Source: Acidimicrobiia bacterium
Lineage (GTDB): Bacteria > Actinomycetota > Acidimicrobiia > Acidimicrobiales > SZUA-35
NCBI GenBank assembly: GCA_029863385.1
Contig: JAOTVU010000042.1
Location: forward strand, 1-33,240
Length of the DNA stretch: 33,240 nt
Direction: 5' to 3'
Part shown: one piece after another, positions 15,721 to 22,279 of the stretch
How the letters are laid out: each line of letters opens with the position of its first letter
Position numbering within the stretch: the stretch's first letter is position 1
Position numbers and translations under genes: made by a program
The notes under the pieces: generated by a model
What the model was told of the DNA's origin: nothing
What the model saw: the letters and a program-made list of their open reading frames with translations, nothing else
Databases searched by the model: none

Positions 15721-17201
15721 CCGTACTCCTCGTGCTCCCAGTCGGTGACCGTGGCCAGGAAGCGGTTCCACTCGGCTCGCTTGATCCCGACCAGGTAGTC
15801 GACAAAACGATCCCCCAGCGCCGACCGATAGGTGGGGCTGCGGTCGAAGCAGTCGATGGCCTGCCCGAGGTCGGTGGGTAGCCGGAGTCCGGCCTCCTCG
15901 TGGTAGGGGGAGTCGGCGTTCGGCGGTGGCTCCTCCTTGGCGTCGAGCCCGGCCCGACCGCTGACCATCTGCGAGGCCAGGTAGAGGTACGGGTTGGCCG
16001 CGGAGTCTCCGACCCGGTTCTCGATACGGGTGGCGGGGTCGCCCGGTCTGCCGATGATCCGCAGCATGGCCCCCCGGTTCTGTGATCCCCAGGACGCCCG
16101 CAGCGGCGCCAGCGATTCCGCCCGGTAGCGCTTGTAGCCGGTCACCGTCGGTGTGGTGAGCAGGCAGGACTCGGCGGCGTTGCTCAGGAGGCCGGCGAGA
16201 TAGTGCCGGCCATGATCCGTCAGCGCGGTTTCGGAGCTCGATGTGACCGGACCGGCCGACGGCCGGGCGAACAGGTTGGTACCGTCGTCGACGTCGACCA
16301 TCGACTGATGGAGATGCCAACCGGAGGTGAACGAGCCCGGTACGTGCGGTCGGCTCATGAACGTGGCCATCAGCCCGTGGCGGGCGGCGATCTGGTTGAT
16401 CGCGGCGCGGATGAGGACGGCCTGGTCGGCCACTGCGGGCGCTTCGGCCGGCGAGAACGTCATCTCCACCTGCCCCGGACCGAGTTCGATCTCCAGGGAG
16501 CGGGGCGGCAGGCCGAGCGCGCTGAGTTCGGAACGAAAGAGGCCGAGCAGCGGCTCGATCGTGTCGAACCGGTTCTCGCCCAGATACATCCAGCCGGGGT
16601 GGATGGGGGAGAGGCGGTGGCTGGCGGGATGGTCGGCCGCCGTCGAGTCGTGATGAAAGAGGTGGAACTCCATCTCCAACCCGGCGACGATCCGTCGCCC
16701 TGTGGAACGCATCTCGCGGTCGAGGGCTGCGCACAGGCGCCGGGTGCTGAAGTCGATCGGATCGCCGTCGGGGGTGAAGAGATCGCAGAGCAGCCAGCCG
16801 GTCCCCTCCGCCCAGGGCAGGACGCGGAAGGTCGTCGGGTCGGGCAGCATCATCATGTCGCCCGCTCCGGTCAACCACGGCTGGCCCAGCCCGCCTCCGG
16901 GCGCCCAGACCGGGTAGACGTTGTTCTGGCCCGTGTCCTTCATCAGCAGGGCGCTGGTGATGCCGACACCGTCGGTGAAGGCGTCGGCCACGAGATCGGC
17001 TCGGATGGTCTTGCCTCGCAGCACGCCGTGGACATCGGCGAAGGCGAGGCGAACACTGTGCAGGCCCCTGCCCTCGATCTCGCTCACGACGTCGTCGCCG
17101 CGGTCGGCGCGGGCGTCGCCCCCGAGGTCGGTTCGGTCGACCAGCCGATCGCCGGTCTCGGTCCGGCGGGTTGCCGGTCGTTCGTCGTCGCCGTCGGCCA
17201 T
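15708..17201 (-). CDS. Glutamine-synthetase-family ligase (gamma-glutamyl amide synthetase-like)
   Basis: 497 residues from the ATG at 17201, overlapping the Rieske stop by one base (TGATG). The GS fold is clear: N-terminal beta-grasp 'LAFADVHGVLRGKTI', metal ligands in 'AGLEMEFHLFHHD' and 'EIELGPGQVEMTF', the His loop 'FTSGWHLHQSM' (GS usually has SGMHVHQS), 'NRGAMLRI' and the C-terminal 'TRIENRVGDSAANPYLYLASQM' with the catalytic Glu/Arg. True GlnA is rarely in such a setting. GS-like ligases beside oxygenases, for example in aniline degradation, attach glutamate to an amine. I infer it makes a gamma-glutamyl amide of an amine substrate, in the cytoplasm at the cost of ATP. No matching amidohydrolase is in the operon inside the window. 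Confidence 0.9.
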   Translation of the reverse strand: MADGDDERPATRRTETGDRLVDRTDLGGDARADRGDDVVSEIEGRGLHSVRLAFADVHGVLRGKTIRADLVADAFTDGVGITSALLMKDTGQNNVYPVWAPGGGLGQPWLTGAGDMMMLPDPTTFRVLPWAEGTGWLLCDLFTPDGDPIDFSTRRLCAALDREMRSTGRRIVAGLEMEFHLFHHDSTAADHPASHRLSPIHPGWMYLGENRFDTIEPLLGLFRSELSALGLPPRSLEIELGPGQVEMTFSPAEAPAVADQAVLIRAAINQIAARHGLMATFMSRPHVPGSFTSGWHLHQSMVDVDDGTNLFARPSAGPVTSSSETALTDHGRHYLAGLLSNAAESCLLTTPTVTGYKRYRAESLAPLRASWGSQNRGAMLRIIGRPGDPATRIENRVGDSAANPYLYLASQMVSGRAGLDAKEEPPPNADSPYHEEAGLRLPTDLGQAIDCFDRSPTYRSALGDRFVDYLVGIKRAEWNRFLATVTDWEHEEYGELF

Positions 17202-18610
17202 CAGTCGCTCAGCTCGGTGGCCCAGGCCGCCGCGGCTCGGCGTTTGCCCTCGTGGTCCCGCCAGCAGGCGTCGAGTTCCGACGGCTCCGGTCGTCCCGAG
17301 TTCTGACCGGCACCGGCACCGGCAACGGAACCGGACGTCGAGCGCCAGTAGGCCACGGCGTCGACGGCGGCGGGGCCCGAGAGCTCGGTCGGAGCGGCGG
17401 TTCCGACCAGGGTCTCGGGCGACGGTTCGTCCATCGCCGCCAGCATCATCCGCCGCTGCGTTCTGATCCCGACATCGGAGGGGCTCAGATGTTCCTTCGT
17501 GCGGTCGTGAATCGGGCCCGGCGACTCGACCGCCCACTGATCGTGCACGTTGATGTCGAGCCCCATGCCGGTGTAGGTGGTGGCGGCCTGCTCGGCCGCA
17601 TCGTGGTTCCAGTTGTTGGCCCGGTTGGTGCGGGGTCGGTAGTCGGGCAGATCCACGGCGTCGATGCGCTGGGCCCGCATGCGGTCGGCGTCGGCCGGAT
17701 CGCCGTAGCTCACGAACATCGAGTACCAGTAGCAGGAGTGATCGTCGATTGGTACGTGCCACTGGGTGATGGCGATGTCGGCACTCATCGGGATGGTGAT
17801 GGCGTTGGGGAACAGGCAGTTCGTGATGCGGACGTGCGTGAACGGCTCATCGGTGTCGAATGCGTAGTCGCGCAGGGTCACCAGCCGGAAGCCGTAGTTG
17901 GTCGGTTCGACCGAAATGTCGGGGTTGGGCACCTCCCGCATGAGGACCGTGGTGGGCACGCCCGTGTCGCCGATGGTGGCCCGGAACTGGAGGCCGTAGT
18001 CCTCCTCGACATCACCGAGGAAACGATGGAGGAACGAGGCGTGGCTCGGGTCGATGCCCACCTCGTGAGCCTGCAACCAGTTGCAGTCCCACAGGCCCTT
18101 GAAGGCGAACACCTGCTCCGGCGGGGCCTGTAAGGCGTCGATCCCGGGAAGCGGCGGCGGATCGCCGTCGCCCATCCAGGCCCAGACGATGCCGTTGCGT
18201 TCCACGACCGGGTAGGCGACCTGGCGAACCCGGGTGCAGAAGGTGCTGCCCGCCGGCTCGGCCGGGGTTTCGAGACAACGTCCGGAGTGGTCGAACAGCC
18301 ACCCGTGGAACGGGCAGCGAAGGCCGCCGTTCTCCAGACGGCCGAATGTCAGGTCGGCTCGGCGGTGGCCGCAGGCCCGGTCGAGCAGCCCGTGAACCGG
18401 AGCGCCACCCGGCTGGTCGGGCGGCTGGCGATACAGCACCAGGTCCTCGCCCAGCAGCCTGACCGGCACGATCGGTCGTCCGCTGTCCGCCTCGGCCCGA
18501 TCGAGTTCCTCGGTCAGCGCGGCCGGCTGCCAGTACGACCGCAGCAGTCGGCCGCCGGGCGTCCCGGGCCCGGATTCGGTCAGTCGCCTGTTGTCTTCGG
18601 CCGAGATCAT
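17201..18610 (-). CDS. Rieske non-haem iron oxygenase, alpha subunit
   Basis: 469 residues. The Rieske [2Fe-2S] ligands are CxH in 'DRACGHRRADL' and CxxH in 'LRCPFHGWLFD'. The mononuclear iron site is in 'WLQAHEVGIDPSHASFLHRF', with the bridging Asp and two His of the phthalate-4,5-dioxygenase-like subgroup. Such enzymes insert oxygen into, or demethylate, aromatic and related substrates and need a separate reductase, which is not in this window. The C-terminal ~60 residues are low-complexity. The ATG at 18610 has GGGAAGGTGA upstream. It is the first gene of a two-gene operon with the glutamine-synthetase-like ligase, implying that the two act on the same nitrogen compound. Confidence 0.93.
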   Translation of the reverse strand: MISAEDNRRLTESGPGTPGGRLLRSYWQPAALTEELDRAEADSGRPIVPVRLLGEDLVLYRQPPDQPGGAPVHGLLDRACGHRRADLTFGRLENGGLRCPFHGWLFDHSGRCLETPAEPAGSTFCTRVRQVAYPVVERNGIVWAWMGDGDPPPLPGIDALQAPPEQVFAFKGLWDCNWLQAHEVGIDPSHASFLHRFLGDVEEDYGLQFRATIGDTGVPTTVLMREVPNPDISVEPTNYGFRLVTLRDYAFDTDEPFTHVRITNCLFPNAITIPMSADIAITQWHVPIDDHSCYWYSMFVSYGDPADADRMRAQRIDAVDLPDYRPRTNRANNWNHDAAEQAATTYTGMGLDINVHDQWAVESPGPIHDRTKEHLSPSDVGIRTQRRMMLAAMDEPSPETLVGTAAPTELSGPAAVDAVAYWRSTSGSVAGAGAGQNSGRPEPSELDACWRDHEGKRRAAAAWATELSD

Positions 18611-18668
18611 GCCGGATCACCTTCCCGGTCGGGGTCGATCGGTCCGTCACTCGACGGACGTCGACCAC

Positions 18669-18681
18669 CCGTACTGTACGG
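18669..18681. promoter_or_regulatory. Perfect palindrome in the Rieske operon promoter region
   Basis: CCGTAC-T-GTACGG is a 13-bp perfect palindrome 59 nt upstream of the Rieske ATG. On the minus strand it contains TACAGT (18678-18673), a reasonable -10 box, so a protein bound here could repress. It is unlike the TGCAATCGATTGCA sites, suggesting a different regulator (GntR-type sites often contain GTnnnAC half-sites, but this is a guess). Confidence 0.4.
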
Positions 18682-18767
18682 CATGTGCTACTGCGGCGAG
18701 GAGTCGATCGCCGGCACGAGGCGGATGGCGAGGATTCAACGGGCCGCGGGTGGCTGCCGATGCTGGG

Positions 18768-19487
18768 TCAGAAGACGGGTAGACCTTGGGTCAGTTCACG
18801 GCGAAGCGGCTCGAAGCCGGCAGTCCCAAGCAGGCCCGGGAAGCCGGCACATTCGAGAATGGCGGTTCGCAGGTAGCTCACCAGGTCTGGGGCTGATCCC
18901 GGCGGTGCGGATGTCGGGCGCACAGGTGCGTTCCACGAGAACTCGCGCAGGGACGCCATCCACGGGTCCCCACCATCAGGAACAATTTCGTACGGGCCGC
19001 CGCCACTGGTGTTGTCCTTGTGCAGGGCGTCGGGGGAGATCGGAAACCCGGGCGTCTGGCCGATGTCGGCCTGCTCGTCGAACAGATCCAACACGTAGCC
19101 AATCCAGGCCTCGTCGTTGGGTGCTTCGACCACCACGCCGTCACAGGCGAAGACGCCACCGTCGCCCCCGAGGCGTTCTTCCCAGAACGCCATATGGCGG
19201 TAATGATCCAGGTCCACGAGGGAGATCCCCCCGATCTGGCGCCACACCTCGGCCAAGGCGGGAGGCACCCCGGTGCCCGATTCCTCGAGTGCAGCGATTG
19301 CGTTGTCCACGTCGACGCAGGCCACCAGCATCGGATCGACCGGGTAGTCCAGCGCCTGGAGACGCGAAACCAGCTCACGGACGGCCACGCTACAAGTGGC
19401 GATGATCTCAGGGCCCATCCCCGCACGCTCCGACGTATCCTTTTGAAGCCAGCGACCGGCTGCGGCAACGATCGTTTCCGTTGACAC
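18768..19487 (-). CDS. Hypothetical protein, SMI1/KNR4 (SUKH)-like
   Basis: 239 residues from the GTG at 19487, chosen because GGGAGG stands 6 nt upstream; a TTG at 19490 is the other choice. The sequence 'VPPALAEVWRQIGGISLVDLD', later 'FPISPDALHKDNTSGGGPYEI' and the C-terminal 'DLVSYLRTAILECAGFPGL' are the pattern of a soluble SUKH-like family common in actinobacteria. SUKH proteins often act as immunity proteins to nuclease toxins, but many have no known role and no toxin gene is intact here. It stands alone between the Rieske operon and a decayed segment. It has no signal peptide or membrane segment. Confidence 0.75.
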   Translation of the reverse strand: MSTETIVAAAGRWLQKDTSERAGMGPEIIATCSVAVRELVSRLQALDYPVDPMLVACVDVDNAIAALEESGTGVPPALAEVWRQIGGISLVDLDHYRHMAFWEERLGGDGGVFACDGVVVEAPNDEAWIGYVLDLFDEQADIGQTPGFPISPDALHKDNTSGGGPYEIVPDGGDPWMASLREFSWNAPVRPTSAPPGSAPDLVSYLRTAILECAGFPGLLGTAGFEPLRRELTQGLPVF

Positions 19488-19892
19488 CAACCACCTCCCG
19501 GGGGTTTCTGCCCGAGCCTAGCCAGACGAACTGTCCTATTCGTCCCGTCAGGCACCAGTGGGGTGGGCGGTACAGGTCGTCGACGAAGCCGTGGTCCTGG
19601 TGCTCGCAGACATCGCCATCTCAACCACCGCAGTACTTCTCGCTGTTGACGAAGCCCTCATCTGACCCGCGTACGAGACTTTGCCACTGGCGTCGGTGAT
19701 GGTGGCCGTCTTCGCGCCGGTAGCGATGCGGTAGCCAGGCGCCACGACGCGCTCGATCATATCGAGGGACCAACGGCTCTGGCGACGACGTGAGCCGAGG
19801 TGTTGAGTGGAGGAAGATCGGGATGGCCTCGACGGCAGGTCGGAGGTGGCCAAGTCCCAAGTCAAGAAGTCTGAACGCGGAGTCCTCTCGGA
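19488..19892. other. Gene-poor stretch between SUKH-like gene and CPBP protease
   Basis: This 405-nt gap has no intact gene. The minus strand keeps coding-like codon use in two different frames around 19510-19800 (see the pseudogene entry). Apart from the ribosome site of the SUKH-like gene at its left end I see no clear promoter. Confidence 0.5.
19510..19800 (-). pseudogene. Possible decayed gene fragment
   Basis: The minus strand reads 'MIERVVAPGYRIATGAKTA' and on to 'TDASGKVSYAG' with G/C-ending codons in one frame. Codon quality then moves to another frame: 'SDEGFVNSEKYCGG', a TGA where TGG would give Trp, then 'DGDVCEHQDHGFVDDLYR' and 'PPHWCLTGRIGQF'. One frameshift plus one nonsense change would explain it. 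I do not recognise the family. It lies directly upstream of, and on the same strand as, the SUKH-like gene, so a lost partner is conceivable. Chance resemblance to coding sequence cannot be excluded. Confidence 0.25.
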
Positions 19893-20780
19893 ATGAATCC
19901 TCGAAGGAAGGCCGTACGCAACGTTGTCCTGTTCGCCGTGGTGGTGCTGGCGGCCGGCTGGCTCGGACGAATCCTCGATGATGCAAGTGGTGCAGAAGAC
20001 GGCGCCGGCATCGGTCAACTCGTCTGGATCATCTCCCCGATCGCAACAGCGGTCGTCCTGCGCTCCTGGGGTGGCGATGGATGGGGTGGCGCCGGATTGA
20101 GGCCTCGATTCCGAGGAAACGGCCGCTGGTACGCCGTTTCGATGCTCTTCTACCCGGTGATCCTCGCCATCACCGCCGGCGTTGGGTTGCAGCTCGACGA
20201 GTTCGTTGTCGACGGTGGCGGGGGCTTCCCGGTCGGCGCCTTTGCCACGGCGTTCTTCGTCAGTCTGGTACCCGTCCTGGTCACCAGCATCGCCGAGGAG
20301 TTCGGTTGGCGCGGTTACCTCGTTCCACGCCTCGATGCCATCGGGCTCCGCCGATGGGCGAATCACCTCGTGGTCGGGCTCATCTGGGGAGCATGGCACA
20401 TTCCCTACGTGGCGGTGTTCTGGGACTTCACCGACGAGAGTTTGGCCACGCTTGTGCCTCGTCTCTTGGTGGGCACGCTCCTCGCCGCCGTCATCTACGG
20501 CGAGATTCGAATGGCGACAGGATCGGTTTGGCCCGCAGTGCTCATGCACGGAATGGGCAACGCATTCGTCGGCGCGTTGCTTGCCGACGAGGTCCTCGAG
20601 GTCGACAGCTCCACACCTGTCGTGTTCGGCCCCGGCGCAGACGGCCTCGTTGTCATCGCAGCAACCGCTCTGGGCGCATGGGCTGTTGTGGTCGCCGTAC
20701 GCCGACAGAACCACGATAGGGAATCGGCCGTCTCCCACCGACCCGAGATCAAGGGCGCTGCGCCAAGATACCGGAGGTGA
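19893..20780 (+). CDS. CPBP-family intramembrane metalloprotease (CAAX protease-like)
   Basis: 295 residues with about seven to eight membrane helices. The family's motifs are present in order: EExxxR at Glu135-Arg140 ('TSIAEEFGWRGYLVPRL'), a conserved His169 in 'GLIWGAWHIPY', and HxxxN at His219-Asn223 ('VLMHGMGNAF'). These form the glutamate/histidine metal site buried in the membrane. CPBP proteins process prenylated or other membrane proteins, and in bacteria are linked to bacteriocin immunity and stress. The start has only a weak ribosome site. It sits alone, followed 3 nt after its stop by a terminator, so it is monocistronic. Confidence 0.9.
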   Translation: MNPRRKAVRNVVLFAVVVLAAGWLGRILDDASGAEDGAGIGQLVWIISPIATAVVLRSWGGDGWGGAGLRPRFRGNGRWYAVSMLFYPVILAITAGVGLQLDEFVVDGGGGFPVGAFATAFFVSLVPVLVTSIAEEFGWRGYLVPRLDAIGLRRWANHLVVGLIWGAWHIPYVAVFWDFTDESLATLVPRLLVGTLLAAVIYGEIRMATGSVWPAVLMHGMGNAFVGALLADEVLEVDSSTPVVFGPGADGLVVIAATALGAWAVVVAVRRQNHDRESAVSHRPEIKGAAPRYRR

Positions 20781-20782
20781 AA

Positions 20783-20808
20783 GGCCGGGGCGGTACCCCA
20801 GCCCTTTT
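20783..20808 (+). terminator. Intrinsic terminator of the CPBP gene
   Basis: GGC-C-GGGG pairs with CCCC-A-GCC around the loop CGGTA (20783-20803, one mismatch), followed by CTTTT. It begins 3 nt after the CPBP stop. Confidence 0.55.
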
Positions 20809-20841
20809 GCGCGCCCGGCCCGACATGGGAAACTGGGCGTG

Positions 20842-22128
20842 ATGACCGAGCACGACTATCACCAGGAACGCCCGGCACCCCCACCACCTCCGGCCGGTTG
20901 CCCCGTCGATCACTCGTGGAGCCCGCTCAACGACGACTACCTGGCCGACCCCTATCCCGTCGCCGCCGCGTTGAGCGCCGAACATCCGGTGTTCTACGCC
21001 GAGGAACTCGGCCACCTGGTCGTGACCCGGATGGACGATCTCGAGGCGATCTTCACTGATCATGAGACGTTCGCCTCGGTCAACGTCCAGGATCCGGTGT
21101 TCCCGCTCGCCCCCGGGGCCCACGAGATCCTGTCCGCCCCCGACTTCGATCCGGTGGCCGTCATGTCGAACCGGCCCGAACCCGACCACGGCAAGATCCG
21201 GGTCCACACCCGCCAGGGCTTCTCCAACCGCCGCCTCAAAACGCTCGAACCCTACATCCGGAGCCGAACCCACGAACTGATCGACGAGATGCTGGCGGGT
21301 GGTTCACCGGCCGAGTTCATCGAGGCGCTGGCCTTCCCCCTGCCGGGCGAGACCGTGTTTCGGTTCATCGGGTTCCCACCGTCGGACGACGAGCTGCTCA
21401 AGGGGTGGTGCGGTGACCGGAAGGCGTTCTCGTGGGGTCGGCCGACCCCGGCGGAGCAGGTCGAGATCGCCGAACACATGCTGGCCTACTGGCGGTACTG
21501 TCGTGACTTCACCGCCGAGAAGCGGGCCAATCGGGGAGACGATCTGGCGTCCGAGCTGATTACGGCGCAGGAGGAGAACCCGGACGACCTGACCTACCGG
21601 GAGGTGGAATCGATCATCTACGGCCTTTCGTTCGCCGGGCATGAGGCGGTCACGGCCCTCATCTGCAACACCCTGCAGTGCCTGTTGCCCCGTCGCGACG
21701 ACTGGGCCGCCGTCGGCGCCGATCCCGAGCTGATACCCAACGCCGTCGAGGAGGTCCTGCGGTTCAACTCAAGCCAGATCTCCTGGCGGCGGATCACCAC
21801 CACCGACACCGAACTCGGCGGCCATCACGTGCCGGCCGGGACACCGATCTTCCTCAACTTCGCGTCGGCCAACCGGCAGGCCGATCTGTGGCCCGATCCC
21901 GATCGGTTCGACATCCGTCGGCCAAACGCCAACCGCCACATCTCGTTCGGCAAGGGTGTGCACTACTGCCTTGGAGCGAAGCTGGCCAAGGTGGAAACCC
22001 AGATCGTCACCGAGATCCTGTCGCAGCGCCTCCCGTCGCTTCGACTCGTCGAGGATCAGACCTTCGACTACTTCCCGAACATCACCTTCCGGGGGCCGGA
22101 ACAGTTGTATGTCGCCTGGGACGATTGA
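20842..22128 (+). CDS. Cytochrome P450
   Basis: 428 residues from the ATG at 20842; the frame is open far upstream but inside the CPBP gene. An N-terminal Pro-rich tract with 'AGCPVDH' precedes the fold. The I-helix oxygen-activation motif is AGHEAVT (265-271), where the usual Thr after Glu is replaced by Ala with Thr two places later. ExxR is at Glu304-Arg307 ('EEVLRFNS') and the haem loop 'FGKGVHYCLGAKLAKVE' gives Cys376 as the thiolate ligand. It is a soluble bacterial class-I enzyme needing a ferredoxin and reductase, neither of which is encoded next to it. Substrate unknown. It is isolated between a terminator and a hairpin region, so probably monocistronic. Confidence 0.94.
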   Translation: MTEHDYHQERPAPPPPPAGCPVDHSWSPLNDDYLADPYPVAAALSAEHPVFYAEELGHLVVTRMDDLEAIFTDHETFASVNVQDPVFPLAPGAHEILSAPDFDPVAVMSNRPEPDHGKIRVHTRQGFSNRRLKTLEPYIRSRTHELIDEMLAGGSPAEFIEALAFPLPGETVFRFIGFPPSDDELLKGWCGDRKAFSWGRPTPAEQVEIAEHMLAYWRYCRDFTAEKRANRGDDLASELITAQEENPDDLTYREVESIIYGLSFAGHEAVTALICNTLQCLLPRRDDWAAVGADPELIPNAVEEVLRFNSSQISWRRITTTDTELGGHHVPAGTPIFLNFASANRQADLWPDPDRFDIRRPNANRHISFGKGVHYCLGAKLAKVETQIVTEILSQRLPSLRLVEDQTFDYFPNITFRGPEQLYVAWDD

Positions 22129-22146
22129 TTCTTCCTCTGAAGCCAA

Positions 22147-22160
22147 CCGGCCGGTGCCGG
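22147..22160 (+). other. Short G/C hairpin after the P450 gene
   Basis: CCGGC (22147-22151) and GCCGG (22156-22160) form a 5-bp stem with loop CGGT, 18 nt after the P450 stop. Without a T-run it is at best a weak terminator. Confidence 0.3.
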
Positions 22161-22170
22161 CCCGTCTGGA

Positions 22171-22214
22171 GTTACGCGCCGATTCCGACAGAACTGTTCG
22201 AATTCGCGCGTAAC
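22171..22214. repeat. Inverted repeat upstream of the membrane operon
   Basis: GTTACGCGC (22171-22179) and GCGCGTAAC (22206-22214) are perfect 9-bp arms separated by 26 nt; the spacer contains GAACTGTTC. The element ends about 53 bp before the -10 box at 22268, a position suitable for a regulator site or for the foot of an RNA hairpin. Confidence 0.45.
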
Positions 22215-22267
22215 CTCGCCGGATTTCAATTGTCGATCCCTGACCGAAAGTCATCCCCGTCACCACC

Positions 22268-22273
22268 TAGGAT
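22268..22273 (+). promoter_or_regulatory. Leaderless-type -10 box of the membrane operon
   Basis: TAGGAT is followed by exactly 6 nt and then the ATG at 22280, the spacing of leaderless actinobacterial transcripts. It shares the pattern TAGnnTCGTG with boxes at 3125 and 7922. No good -35 box is visible. Confidence 0.4.
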
Positions 22274-22279
22274 CGTGCA

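Noticed and set aside
22188-22200. GAACTGTTC as a LexA/SOS box (also at 15697-15705)
   Set aside because: The actinobacterial SOS box needs a longer GAACnnnnGTTC spacing; these have a single central base, and the neighbouring genes are not DNA-repair genes.
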